Assembly (NCBI GenBank): GCA_963920705.1
Contig: OY987226.1
Coordinates: 9,736,501 to 9,800,500 of the forward strand
From: Odiellus spinosus
Lineage: Eukaryota; Arthropoda; Arachnida; Opiliones; Phalangiidae
DNA length: 64,000 nt
Reading direction: 5' to 3'
In this document: piece by piece, positions 35,350 through 47,540 of the stretch
How positions within the stretch are numbered: position 1 is the stretch's first letter
How the letters are laid out: each line of letters starts with the position of its first letter
The notes under the pieces: generated by a model
Database searches by the model: none
Seen by the model: only the letters and a program-made list of their open reading frames with translations
Told to the model about the DNA's origin: nothing
Made by a program: the position numbers and the translations under genes

Positions 35350-35709
35350 GATGCTAATGATTTGGTGTTACTTAGTCGTGTGGGTGAGGGCCTTTCAAAT
35401 AACATATCACATATTTTCAATATCTGTTGTGGTTTGGGAACTACAAAGGGGTGAAATTGGCCTCAAATTGATTCGAAATATATTAGTAAGGTCTGGTAGC
35501 AAGGTTTCCGGTCCTTGTGTATGGACTACCGTCGGTCTCCTATGATGCTAATGCTTTGTTGTTATTTTAGTTGTATGGGTGAGGCCTTTCAAATGACAAA
35601 TAACATATTTTAATATCTGTTGTGGTTTGGGAGTGAAATTGGCCTCAAGTTGATTCGTGGTAAGTAGCTTCCCAAGACCTTGCTTAGGGAACCTACCGTC
35701 CCCTGTGAT
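35350..35709. repeat. Tandem duplication, about 190-bp period, two units
   Basis: Units start GATGCTAATGATTTGGTGTT (35350) and GATGCTAATGCTTTGTTGTT (35544). Both continue with GGGTGAGG, CCTTTCAAAT, AATATCTGTTGTGGTTTGGG, GAAATTGGCCTCAA and a closing CTACCGTC. The second unit lacks a few short segments. Confidence 0.9.
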
Positions 35710-36359
35710 CTTATTTGATATGTTTGTTGATAAAATTTGCGCTTTTATATGCCTAGTAAACAAACCATTTAGGGTTGAAATATCCTAGGATAATCTATAG
35801 ATATTCTATAACTTCTATCATTATCTTAAGCTATTCCGATCACCAGGAGTAACATTTTAAATCAATTAGGATCGTTAAAATATGCATAAAATACTATTAA
35901 AACTCACCCAAAAAAAATCTCCTTAATTTACAGATAATTAAGTTGCTAGGACTTAAAAGTTTCATGCCCAAAATTTCGGATTATAGATTGTAATAATTTT
36001 AATTTATAACCTTCATTATAGTTCTAAGCATGCAAGGATAAAGAATATATTTGCCCCACGTCTTAGATGCTTAAATGAATTCTTGATAAAAATCAATTGA
36101 AGGTTACTGGTACCAAATTAATAAAAATTGAATGCCAGTTTAAAATATAAGGCTAAAACATAACCGAAACCTTTGGTATACGGATTGTAATTTGATTTTG
36201 AACTAAAGAAATTCCTGGCAAATTCCAAAACAGAATACATATACTAATTCTTACGCAAACTTGTAAAAAGGAATAGGGAAAAAGGAACTTCAAGGGTTAG
36301 AGACTACAAAAGTAATTCCAATCATACTTAAAGCCACTTTTTAATTTCATTTAGGCTTA

Positions 36360-36610
36360 GCACGAGCCCCTAGCGGCATTTTAACTTTTAACAGGTTTAA
36401 CTACATTTACGCAAGCCACTAGAGTGGATTGGAACTTTTAACAGGTTTAGATATATTTACGAAATCGATATTGCACTGTTATAGATGTTTCCTAATAATG
36501 TCACTATCAAACGTGTAAAAAGTGGTTTTTCAAGTTGTGGATTTTAACTTTTAACAGGCTTGGTTATATTTACGAAATCGAGCTTGCACTAGTAAAGAAG
36601 TTTCCTAATG
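36360..36610. repeat. Degenerate direct repeats around AACTTTTAACAGG
   Basis: AACTTTTAACAGGTTTA or the variant with GGCTTGG recurs at about 36385, 36435 and 36545, each followed by TA(C/T)ATTTACG. The last two also share AAATCGA..TTGCACT and GTTTCCTAAT. It looks like an approximately 110-bp unit copied twice or three times. Confidence 0.7.
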
Positions 36611-36644
36611 ATCACGATCACGATTTAATTATTCTGATTACGCA

Positions 36645-37035
36645 AAAGCTGCGATCATACTAGTCCTTGAAATCGATTTAAACGGTTTCAAAACGTTTCG
36701 CTAGAGTCGTGTGAACGGGAAACCGTCTTTTCTAGAATCGACTTGATTCGATTTCTCGAAAATATTTCGGGAACCAGTTTCATACCGATTCGGTTTCAAC
36801 AACCGATAGATGAAGTTACAATAAATCGATTTATATCGATAATGTGTAAACACATGGCGCTTAAAACTATTCCTGGCGATTTGAGAGGGCTATAAGTCAC
36901 AAGTTGACTTCGCCCTCCAACCAAAAAATGTATACGCTATGAAAGAAAAATAAATATTTGAAGTATTTGATATTTGATTTATTTGGTTTGATAGTACCGT
37001 TTCAAATCGATTAAGAAATGCTAGTGTGACCATAG
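36645..37035. mobile_element. MITE family 4, copy 3, with a ~100-bp insertion
   Basis: GCTGCGATCATACTAGTCCT at the left and AAATGCTAGTGTGACC at the right. Relative to other copies, extra sequence begins after TGGCGATTTGA (36885) and runs to about 36985. That insert starts with a compact hairpin: GAGGGC paired with GCCCTC and AAGTCA paired with TGACTT (36885-36917). Confidence 0.75.
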
Positions 37036-37794
37036 ATAAATAATAGTTTCATTTGTGATAGAATATTTTCAAAACACGACAGATATTTTAAAAACCCAAA
37101 TTAGATAATTCTTTAACAAACGTGTCCCGTAGCCCTTAAGTCCAATTTTAATTTCCTGTTTGATCTCGAATTGGCATGCAAATGCCGGTCGTTAAAGAAG
37201 ACGCAAAAGCTATGCAGATTCTATATTCTTTAACTTATATACAAACTACTTAATCCGCAATACGTTCTCATATTGTTTATCAATCCGCCTCAGCATACGC
37301 TACATTGCAAACAATTAATGAAACACATTATACGAAAGGTAAAACGAAATCGGGTCTATCGATTCTCAAGGGGAAAATGTATGTCTAGATACAATTTAAA
37401 AATGTTCCCTGTTTTTCTCAATCGATGTATAGACTTTTGTGTTTCTTCCCACGAGCTAATTCGTATCTACCTTTACCAAGGCTTGAAATTATACAAAATT
37501 AAACGTAATAAAAAAGGCTAAATTAACTGGGTCCAATTTTTAAAATGAATTCAAGGGTTCAAAAAGTGGCAGCTTCATTAAGTTTGGAATATATTTTCCC
37601 AAATAAAACTGCGAAAAGAAACAATTTGGGTTATCATTACGCGCAATACCTGTCTTACCTCTTATCATTAAAGGGATAGTATCAAATAAAAATGTAATTT
37701 TGTATAAAAAAACGTGCGCATAGCAACCCTCCTAGTTGACCTACGAGTTACGCAATTTATAATTTGAATTAATAATTATATGGATAAAGAGTCA

Positions 37795-37920
37795 CGAGCT
37801 AATCGAGGGTTTAATTTTTTCAAAAAGTGTGCCGCGGTACTTGTCGCCAAAGGTGTGGAGTATTTTGATTAGTCCGAAGGTTCTACTTTAAATTGAATGT
37901 CAAAATTAGGTTACCGATTT
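37795..37920 (+). repeat. Dispersed repeat with partner near 17.1 kb
   Basis: Second member of the pair described at 17090-17215. The two copies have diverged considerably and keep the same order of blocks. Confidence 0.5.
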
Positions 37921-38601
37921 TTTCTGTATTCCAGTTAAAATAAAATCACTTAATCTTTCTTTTCACCCTCTCTTTAAGTGAAAGAGTTGTCAATTTGGTT
38001 TCACCATGAAAATGAATGTCGAAGGGCCGGTTTTTAACCCCTTTTCTTCAAATTTAAATACGATAATCAAACTACTTCGTGTCTTTGATTCATTCTTCCT
38101 TTAAATGTTCCCTACTCAGTAAAAGTGTTTTCATCCGAAATTAAAACTTTTGACCAGATAGTGGGTATATACACTATCCCTTTAAGAACCTTTTCATAGA
38201 GATAGGAAGCCTTACTTTGATACGTAGTGAAAACTAAAACTGATTAACTATATCCCCTCAATTCGATAGCAAATCCAATTATTCGTTTAAAATAAAATAT
38301 ATATTAAAAAAAAAAGAGGGAACAAAATAAATTTTGTACAATTCGTGACAGCCAAGAATTATCAGCGATGATTTTTAGTTTGTGTCTACCTATAGCGCGA
38401 TTTGTCTAGGGAGTTTGCAAACCGCGAAGAGCAGATAAGTAACTGTCTAGAAAATTTTAAAGATATAATTGGGAACAATTATCTAGAGAAATATAAGCCC
38501 AGGGGATGAAATGAAATTTATGGTTGGCCTATATGTGAATTTTAAGTAACACTTTAGGCTATTTTTAATTAAAAGTATGCAATGTAACTTAATTATTTCG
38601 A

Positions 38602-38890
38602 TTAAAGGGATATTGCAACTTTAACAACTAGGCCTAATCCACCAATAAAAAAAATTAACAAACAAATACTAAACTAGAAATTAATTTAAAACTTAGCTGG
38701 AAAATAGGCTTAGCTTGATTCATGGAGATCCTGAATTTCTTCGCATTGATGGGTCAGCGACCAATGAGCAAAGGCTCATCGTTAAGGCGAGAGCTCCATG
38801 AGACTTCCAATAAAATTCGATTGGTCGTTGATCCATCAATTCAGAAGAGATTCAGAATCCCCATGAATCCAGCTAAGTTTTAAATTTACA
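38602..38890. mobile_element. Foldback MITE family 1, copy F (right end truncated)
   Basis: Starts TTAAAGGGATATTGCAACT, includes AGGCCTAATCCACCAATAAA, AAAATAGGCTTAGCTTGATT and the core GATGGGTCAGCGACCAATGA. It ends soon after ATGAATCCAGCTAAG; the outer right arm is missing. Confidence 0.82.
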
Positions 38891-39229
38891 AAAAATTACT
38901 CAAATATATTCAGCCGTTTTCTCGAAAAGATGATTTGAAATACCCGTCGGAATTGAAGGTATCTTTCAAGCAAAGAGCTCGATTACATTTAATTATTTAT
39001 TCTGTGCGGTGGTGCTTTCGAAAGGCAATTTATTTTAAATGTATCTAAACTATGTATATATTGATTTTTCCTGCTCTTGTATATGGAGGAGAAAATCAGT
39101 TTTTTGGATTCCTCCGTTCCAATAAAGTGTATGCGGGTTTTTAAACGAGCTTTTTGATTTGCTACGGGTATTATGTATTCTGAAAAATATATTTAGTCAT
39201 TTTTAGTGGGCTCAGGATCAAATATATAT

Positions 39230-39236
39230 ATACATA

Positions 39237-39268
<32 letters not shown>

Positions 39269-39273
39269 ATTTT
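39230..39273. repeat. (TA)n microsatellite
   Basis: ATATATATATACATAATACATG followed by a long uninterrupted TA run up to about 39272. Shorter TA runs occur at 14215, 18570 and 50168. Confidence 0.85.
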
Positions 39274-39797
39274 TAACGATATTTCCGAAAATGCTACTCA
39301 AATTCCAATTTGATTGCGTGAGAAATAGGCGATAGCTCCACTTTATGACTTCAAACGCGTTAAATCCTTAAACTTGATTGGAAATTCTCATTTAAATTTG
39401 ATTTCGGTCATAAAATCCAAATAAACATTTATACTTCGGGGCCTAATCAATTCTACATACACAAAATCAGTTCAAAATTTCAGCATATGCAAAACTAAGC
39501 TATGTGCCCTTTACGGAATGGTTAAGTTTCTTATACTTGGGTTCAAAGTACTACTTTCTAGCCTAATATATTTAAACTTTTGTATCAATCCGCCTCCGTT
39601 TCTTCTCACTTTGGCAACTCCTTTTGATCTTACAAGTATTAATAGAAATCTAGATATTGAAAACTCAAAACCTATTCCGAATACATTTGCTTCGGCAAAC
39701 ATTACACTGACGCAGTCAAACCAAACTCTAAATAGCTGTCTATTGAAACTCAAAAGCCTTTTGAAGGCTAGATCTATAACGAAATGGGAAGATTTGA

Positions 39798-40035
39798 CCT
39801 AAAGGGAGAATGCAGTCCGACAAAAAATTATTTTCAGTCGATTCCTTATCGTTTAAACAGTCCTTTTCGAACAAAAATGAAGCTAAAATTGAGATTTTAA
39901 CATACTCGAAAAGAAGTCTTAACGGAAATCAACAGAGAATTATATCTCACTGTCAACAAGTCCTCGTGCATATTATCAAATTTTCAATGAATCCTTGTTA
40001 AGTCTACTTTCCGGGTAAGTTAAAAATTTTAATGA
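39798..40035. mobile_element. Foldback MITE family 1, copy G (left part)
   Basis: Starts CTAAAGGGAGAATGCAGTCC, then GATTCCTTATCGTTTAAACA. It ends with GAATCCTTGTTAAGTCTACT and TTCCGGGTAAG, the same subtype as the copy at 27.97 kb. Its matching outer right end may be the separate piece at 40530-40612, implying roughly 500 bp inserted between them. Confidence 0.7.
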
Positions 40036-40529
40036 AATTTGTTTTTCAAATTGCTCTAATTCCTCTTAATTTAGTTAGATTAGGTCAATTGAAACTAATT
40101 TAAAGACATATGTTACTTCGAAATCAATTCAATGGTCAATCACCATTAAAACCGAGCTTGAAGCCAATTAAAGAGGAGAGACACGAGGAGGTCTCTCGAT
40201 AATTCAAATGGAATTAGTAGCGAATTAGGCTTAGCGTATAATTAAACAGAAAGATATTTTTCGAGTGTAAAAGTAACTAGAATAATGCAATTTTTATTGT
40301 AGTAATTTTTTATTTATAAATGTCTAAAGATACCGTCTAAGTGGCCATTTGATAACTCGTTAAGCTAATCCCGTTTCGTATTTGAAAAAACATTTGGAAA
40401 CATCTTTTATACACCAAGTAAGCTCATTAAGGATCTCGTATCCATTTTTTACCCTATTTTCTTCCCTGACACTGTTTAACTCGAAATTTTGGACGTTTTC
40501 TTGTTCCCTTTAATATCGGTTTAAAATTT

Positions 40530-40612
40530 ATTTACTGTTGAATTACACCTATTTAAACGATAAGGAATCGATAAAAAAAATTACCCGTTGCCAGGCTGCA
40601 TTCTTCCTTTAA
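40530..40612. mobile_element. Foldback MITE family 1, outer right end
   Basis: Contains CCTATTTAAACGATAAGGAA, TCGATAAAAAAAATTACCCG and CAGGCTGCATTCTTCCTTTAA. It is either the displaced right end of the 39.8-kb copy or a solo end. Confidence 0.75.
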
Positions 40613-41189
40613 ATTATCTGGTTAAAACTCAAGGGACGTGTAAAAATATCTCAGGCATTCACAGCTAGTAAAAGAGCTAGATTATTTCGGGCTCTACATC
40701 AAGTACTTCAATATCGGAGAGTTTGGACAAGAATCTGGAATGTCCCGTACCTCAGTTTACTGCAGATACGAAACGTCAATTATTTATTTGATTGGTCGTA
40801 CGCGAGCGTCATACCATACTGAACTACAATACCCCGTATAGTTGGCCTTCCTTTACACCCCGAAAATCTTCCTCAAATAATTAAATCGGTAATTCGCGGG
40901 AAAACCCAGCTCCGCCGGAATTTCCCGCCATTCCTGAATTTTTCCGGTCTAGGCGTCACAAAGACATACAAATAAAGTTTCGTCCCAAAAGGAGGTTTCA
41001 GCGGGTACTTAGCTATACGACTATGATTGTTAAGCTCGTAAAGGAAAAGTCTCATTAATAAGAAAATACATAATACGAAGGAAGAATGAAGTGGTCAGAA
41101 AATCATTTTAAAGGAAAATAATATTTAAAAATTATCATCTAGTTTCATTTATGTTAAGAATCACCCAGGGTTTATACAACAAATGAATA

Positions 41190-41470
41190 ATAAATTGCCC
41201 TGATTTTTCCAGGTTCTACGTAGGAGTTTTCCTTGATATTTCCAGGTGTACTCAAATAAAAAAGACAGTGATCTTACAAACTTTTTATCATTGAATTTGA
41301 TAATTGCGTACTTGCGCTACCATAAATTTCCCTGGTTTCCTTGATTTATGCTACGTTTTCCCTGATATTTTGGACAATATTAAAATTTCATGATATTTCC
41401 AGATATTACAAGTTTTTCAAGTTTGTACGAAATGAGAATTTATTTCGCAATTATTGGACAGTTTTTTTCT
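41190..41470. repeat. CCCTGATTTTTCCAGG-type repeat block
   Basis: GCCCTGATTTTTCCAGGTTC, GAGTTTTCCTTGATATTTCC, TTTCCCTGGTTTCCTTGATT and GTTTTCCCTGATATTTTGG. The motif set of the 10.33-kb block, dispersed. Confidence 0.55.
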
Positions 41471-42348
41471 GTTAATTTTGAATTGGATTAGTGCTGCTTA
41501 AAATCGGACCAATCAGATGAACCCAACTACCTGAGCCTTCCACAGTACAGTTTTCTAGCGTCGTCGCTCTCGCCATTTGGCGATGTTTTTAAGAAACTCA
41601 ATCGATATATGATAGTCTCGAATTTATATTAAGTACTAAAATATCGTCTAACAATTTAGTAAAAAAATTCATATATTCAAATTTTGTTTACAGATACTGA
41701 AAATAAATTCAAAATATTTTCTATTTTTTTAGTTTTGTAGTTTTTCTTAGATAAATAACGTTCTTAATAGATTAAAATTTTAGTAGTTTTTATTATCCCA
41801 TTAAAAACTATCGCGAGACATCGGTATTAAAGAGCAAAGTGAAGGAACCAGTCCTTGTACGCGCGGAAACCTCTGTTCGAATGTTAATGGGATTGGTCGT
41901 CTTTCGAAGTTAAATATAAACCTTAGCGCGAGAAGACGGATGTAATCTCGGCTGCACCTCGTCTCTTCATATACTTAATAACAATCTTGGAATGGGCCCT
42001 CGTTTCGCGTTGAAAACTGGCTTTTTGCTTGGTTAAAAGGAGAAAGTTCCGAGGTTGCTATCCCCTACAGAATTGACTAGCCGTTTGTAATTAGAAGAGC
42101 AAGCCCAAATAACCGAGCGCACGCGGGGGCGAGCGCTGTACCGCGAGATGTTCAGACTATACATACAGTCTTCCAATATCGTTTGAAAGTCAAATTTCCT
42201 TCGACGACTATTTCCGCCTTAAAAGACTCCTTAAAGGGAGAAAGGGAGAGTGAAATAAAACAAAATTCTTATAGATGAGTTACCCTAAAATATGCAGCTT
42301 AAATAAATTAAATTGGCGTTAATTATAATATGATAATAGGATTTTACA

Positions 42349-43747
42349 ATTCGAGACCCATTATTGGACCCAATTCGAGACCCATTATTGGACCCAATTC
42401 GAGACCCATTATTGGACCCAATTCGAGACCCATTATTGGACCCAATTCGAGACCCATTATTGGACCCAATTCGAGACCCATTATTGGACCAAATTCGAGA
42501 CCCATTATTGTACTAAAATTCGAGACCCATTATTGGACCCAATTCGAGACCCATTATTGGACCCAATTCGAGACCCATTATTGGACCCAATTCGAGACCC
42601 ATTATTGGACCCAATTCGAGACCCATTATTGGACCCAATTCGAGACCCATTACTGGACCCAATTCGAGACCCATTATTGGACCCAATTCGAGACCCATTA
42701 TTGGACCCAATTCGAGACCCATTATTGGACCCAATTCGAGACCCATTATTGGACCCAATTCGAGACCCATTATTGGACCCAATTCGAGACCCATTATTGG
42801 CGCAATTCGAGACCCATTATTGGCGCAATTCGAGACCCATTATTGGCGCAATTCGAGACCCATTATTGGCGCAATTCGAGACCCATTATTGGCGCAATTC
42901 GAGACCCATTATTGGCGCAATTCGAGAGCCATTATTGGCGCAATTCGAGACCCATTATTGGCGCAATTCGAGAGCCATTATTGGCGCAATTCGAGACCCA
43001 TTATTGGCGCAATTCGAGACCCATTATTGGCGCAATTCGAGACCAATTATTGGCGCAATTCGAGACCAATTATTGGCGCAATTCGAGACCAATTATTGGC
43101 GCAATTCGAGACCAATTATTGGCGCAATTCGAGACCAATTATTGGCGCAATTCAAGACCCATTATCATCGCAATTCGAGACCCATTATCACCTCAATTCG
43201 AGACCCATTATCACCGCAATTCGAGACCCATTATCACCGCAATTCGAGACCCATTATCACCGCAATTCGAGACCCATTATCACCGCAATTCGAGACCCAT
43301 TATCACCGCAATTCGAGACCCATTATCACCGCAATTCGAGACCCATTATCACCGCAATTCGAGACCCATTATCACCGCAATTCGAGACCCATTATCACCG
43401 CAATTCGAGACCCATTATCACCGCAATTCGAGACCCATTATCACCGCAATTCGAGACCCATTATCACCGCAATTCGAGACCCATTATCACCGCAATTCGA
43501 GACCCATTATCACCGCAATTCGAGACCCATTATCACCGCAATTCGAGGCCCATTATCACCGCAATTCGAGACCCATTATCACCGCAATTCGAGACCCATT
43601 ATCACCGCAATTCGAGACCCATTATCACCGCAATTCGAGACCCATTATCACCGCAATTCGAGACCCATTATCACCGCAATTCGAGACCCATTATCACCGC
43701 AATTCGAGACCCATTATCACCGCAATTCGAGACCCATTATTACAACA
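42349..43747. repeat. Three-block 24/23-bp minisatellite, 60 units
   Basis: Counting starts of ATTCGAG (ATTCAAG in one unit): 18 units ending GGACCCA (24 bp, one of 25) at 42349-42781; 16 units ending GGCGCA (23 bp) at 42782-43149, the last five with ACCAATT; and 26 units ending CACCGCA (23 bp) at 43150-43747, the first two being transitional (CATCGCA, CACCTCA). Blocks are homogeneous inside and change abruptly, as expected for successive local amplifications. Open frames of 481, 406 and 327 codons over the array exist in all three forward frames because the unit lacks stops; they are not evidence of a gene. Confidence 0.97.
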
Positions 43748-44362
43748 ATGTAAATGCCATTATAATACAATTTGACTCGTTATGTGTTGAAATATTTCTG
43801 TAATTATCCCACAGGGGTTTAAAATTACTTCATTTTAATATTCACTGTCCCTTTAAACGAGGTCTTCCAAATAGTTTTATTTTGTTTAAACAAAATGACG
43901 ATGGGATTTGCTTTAGTGGCTCTGCCCTTTGACCCCGTAGTCGTCTTAAGCCTTTTTCTAATACTGATATATTATTTAATAAAAGAACGATTTAATTTAT
44001 TCCAAGTAGTTTTCTTTCTTAACATTAATCCCAATTTTAGAGACTTTATTACCATCCTTATTACACTGAAATTAAACGTGTTAGTTTTATATTGTTTTTT
44101 AAGGTTCGAGAAACACACGTTATTGGATGCATATTTAATAAGCTTTAATAATTTACCTTCTACTAAAATATATCAGGGTCGCTTGTAAAAATGGCCATAC
44201 TGTGTAAATGAACGAATGATTGGCTTAATTGCTTTCTTTTACATAACATTACATTTAAATAAGGGAGGAGCAATTTAGTATGTTTCGGTAGTTCAAACAA
44301 CATGATAAAAATAATAATAATAACACTATAAAGTAAGTTACTGATCTGATGCTAAGAGAAAA

Positions 44363-44475
44363 AGCTGCCACAAAGGAGAAAATCTCCTAATGGATTTTCT
44401 ATAGAACGCCTGTAGAAATGTTTCAACTGCCGAACATTGCTGTTCAAGGTAAAGCAGCCATTTAGGCGACAACTA
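44363..44475 (+). repeat. Dispersed repeat family 7, copy at 44.4 kb
   Basis: AGCTGCCACAAAGGAGAAAA, CGCCTGTAGAAATGTTTCAA, CTGCCGAACATTGC and AAAGCAGCCATTTAGGCGAC; colinear with the 59.6-kb copy. Confidence 0.72.
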
Positions 44476-44879
44476 AAATATATTTATTGAAAAATAGTTT
44501 CTCACGTCCCAATTGGGATACGGACAAAAATAAAAAGAAATAATTAAGCCGTATTTATGCTTATTGACGTCAAATCGTCTGCTTTTTCACTCCTTATCTT
44601 TCACGAGTCTATTTGTTTGTCGAATAAAAATAGAAAAGTAAAATATTTTTTAAGATTTACAGTAGTATTTTTCGCTAAAACTTTTACTCCCCCCTTAAGT
44701 TTTTATAAACGCGTCAACCCTAAGGTGTAAAATAGTTTTTCGAGTAAAAATACACATTGGAAATGCAAAAGGAATAAACAAAAACTCGAAAATTACAAAA
44801 AAAGCTCAAAATGAACTTTTCAAACTTTTAATTTTCTATTTTGACCAATGATCTTCACACTTGACCTGAATTTTTTTAA

Positions 44880-44980
44880 TCTAACCTTTCCAAAACTATC
44901 AAAAACGGTTTCTAGTGTGAACGCGGCTAGAGTTGAAGCGTTGGAATCGGTTGGAAAGAACCGGTATTATGGTATCATTG
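44880..44980. repeat. Possible family-4 MITE relic
   Basis: AACGGTTTCTAGTGTGAACG, GGCTAGAGTTGAAGCG and TTGGAATCGGTTGG recall the terminal and inner motifs of the AATCGATTT family. Confidence 0.35.
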
Positions 44981-46739
44981 TCCCAGTGAAACTGACCATT
45001 TACTTTTAATATAAAATATTCTATAGTAACAGAAATCAATTCCAAACAAACTTTTCTAGAAAGATTTGGCGTTTAAGTTATTTCTTTTAGCGCGCAATGG
45101 GTCATCTTAGCAGCTGTACGTTTTTTGGCGACAGTTGCGAAGAAACTGACATTATTTTTTTCTTTTAATATATATTTCTATCTTAGCCACTGTCCAGAGG
45201 AAGCTTTCTTTCTTCAATACTATGCCTATATAATAAAAAATTCTATTTAGAGATCGCCAAAACATTTTTTCGGTTTGGATTCTAAAATCGAGAATTATTC
45301 TTTTAGGAGTAATTTTTCTATTACAAACTATAAGAGACACGCGGCATTGTATTATGGTGGAAATGATTGTTTTATTATGGTGTCAACAGTCGCGTATTTT
45401 GTGGTTTTTGATTTATAAGAGTTAAATCAAGAACTCATCTATAGAATCAGGGGCAACAAGTTACTTATTATTTACCACGGGAGAAAGGTTGGCAAAATCT
45501 AATATTTTAAAATCATCCAATAAGGCGTTGCCGACATATTTTAGTGAATTTCCTATAAAGCAGACGATCCTCACGATAAGTATAATACTACATTGTAACC
45601 AGTGCCAATGTTACTTTTCAATGTTCTTGCGTCATTCTATGGGTACTTGGTTAAATTGGTTCACGAGCCAGCATTCTTCGAAACTATTTTAGGCTTAGCG
45701 AATTCAGTTCGAAACTTTGATAATTAACTGTGAAGTATCTCGAAATCTTCGATTCCAATTAATAATCTTTCTTTTCAGAGTTTATATTTATTTGGCCTTT
45801 TAAAATGTTAAGGTCTATTTTAGGACCTTAACTGGAAAGTTTTACTTTGAGACCTTAGAAAATTTAAAAATAGAAATGAGTAGGTCCTAGGGGTATTACA
45901 GATTAGACATAAAAGAATATATTTTAATATGGTCGATCAAAATTCGTGGACCCTATTTATACACAATAGAAATGGGCCAAAAATCTATTGAATTATTTAT
46001 TATTTTATTTTTGAGTTTTCCAGCTCAGATAAGTTACTATTTTTACGCTTTCTTCGATAAAATATATCATCGTTTACCGAAGCCAAGACTAAGTTTAAGC
46101 TAAAATAAACGCGATTTAAAAAGGCCGCCACCCTTATTTCTCTTCAATAAGTTTCTAAGTTGATAAATATACAGGAAATAGGCGCAATTTCAAAATATAG
46201 ATTTTTTTTTATCTTTCGCTGTGTTTCGAGGGCGTTAAGCTTTAGGTTTTTTTTACAACCAGACCAGAATTGTTATCGCGGGTGTCATGGCAAACAATTC
46301 AATCCTAAAAAAATAGTAATAAAAAACTTTTCAGTTAAATAAATTTGCATATTTTCCTAAAAAGATTCCTACACTCTGTTCAAGAGGAGTTCACGTAATA
46401 AGGAAAGCTTAGGCGGAGTAACACACAATGTTAAACACAATAAGAATAAAGGTAGAGTTTGGTAGATAGGAGAATAATATTCCAATTAAAACTCAGAGCC
46501 CTACGTTTAATTAAAAAAAGGAGTTCAAATTAAAGTCGAGGCATTTTAAATTGATTTATTCCATTTAAAGTGATGCTGTCAACGATTTTTAACGAAGCCC
46601 AAATCATCTGAATAGGGACTAATAAAAATAAAATAAGATCTATTTTATCACTTTTAATTTTTCCTAGATCGTGATCTTCGTGGTGCTAGCTTTCGAAATT
46701 TATATTGCATCGAAATCTTTAAATTATATTAATTTAGCG

Positions 46740-46855
46740 TATCCCAATTGAACCGGTTTGAAACTATTTCCCGAATCAGTTTCGAGAAATCGGTTCAAGA
46801 AAAACGGTTTTTGGTTCACACGACTGCAGATAGTGTGAACGTACCTTATATTAAT
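46740..46855. mobile_element. MITE family 4, relic
   Basis: GAACCGGTTTGAAACTATTT, CAGTTTCGAGAAATCGGTTC and GTTCACACGACTGCAGATAG are the complement of the central part of the family. It ends in AGTGTGAACGTACC. Confidence 0.6.
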
Positions 46856-47540
46856 TAATAGAAAATTTAAATATCTGGAAGTTGATTAGACCCAATTTGG
46901 ATTGGAAGTTTGGAACAGATATCGGCTTAAGCTTCTATTCCGTTTAATATATATATTTTAGGATTTAATATTGCATTTAGAATGAAATGTTTGCTATCCA
47001 ATCTTATATGTCTTCAACTTTAAGCTGTATGCAAAGTTTACTGACAGAGATCTTTATCGTTAATTAATATATAGCCATGTTCACACTAACGTATATTAAT
47101 CGATTTCAATCTATAAAATGAAACTGATATTTAAATCGCTCGGAATCGTTTTAAGCGCATCACCTTCTTATCGGTTTGATACTGCATCGTTTTCGAAGCA
47201 GTTTCGAAAAACCGATTCAAATCGATTCGTGAAAAGACGGTTTACATTTCACACGAATCCAGAGAAAGGTTTTCAATAGATTTCAAGGTCTAGTATGAAC
47301 GTATAGCTTATATTAATTAAAAGAAAACATATATTTACGGAAGTGGAATAGAATCGTTTGGATTTGGACAGATATCGCCAAAAGCATCCGTTTACGACAT
47401 ATTATATGATTAAATATTATTTAAGTATATTGTCATTTACTTAAAATGAAATGTTTGCTATTCTGTCTTATATCTTGAAGTTTTAAGCTGCATACAAAGA
47501 TAACTGACAGAGATAGGCATCGTTAATTACTATATACTTC
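46850..47540. repeat. Segmental tandem duplication around 46.85-47.54 kb
   Basis: The segments at about 46850-47075 and 47312-47535 share TAATTAATAGAAAA/TAATTAAAAGAAAA, TTGGATTTGGACAGATATCG-like, AATGAAATGTTTGCTAT, TTTTAAGCTG and TTAACTGACAGAGAT-like blocks in order. A family-4 MITE separates them and another relic precedes the first. Confidence 0.8.
47078..47315. mobile_element. MITE family 4, inverted copy
   Basis: TGTTCACACTAACG at the left and AAGGTCTAGTATGAACGTAT at the right, with AGCAGTTTCGAAAAACCGAT and AATCGATTCGTGAAAAGACG inside. Opposite orientation to the copies at 21.9, 24.4 and 36.6 kb. Confidence 0.7.

Larger units (their letters stand above)
43760..46700. other. Non-coding intergenic
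   Basis: A short frame at 43895-44188 is hydrophobic and AT-derived and not convincing. Holds the family-7 repeat at 44.36 kb and a possible family-4 relic at 44.9 kb. Confidence 0.4.

Noticed and set aside
42330..43803. Three long plus-strand reading frames (481, 406 and 327 codons) with repeating ETHYW, RDPLL and NSRPI motifs
   Set aside because: They are the three translations of one stop-free 23/24-bp minisatellite. The period change and the single 25-bp unit shift the frame without consequence, which a real gene would not tolerate.
43895..44188. Hydrophobic 97-codon frame suggesting a membrane protein
   Set aside because: Hydrophobicity follows from T-rich DNA (Phe, Leu, Ile); no conserved motif, no splice context.
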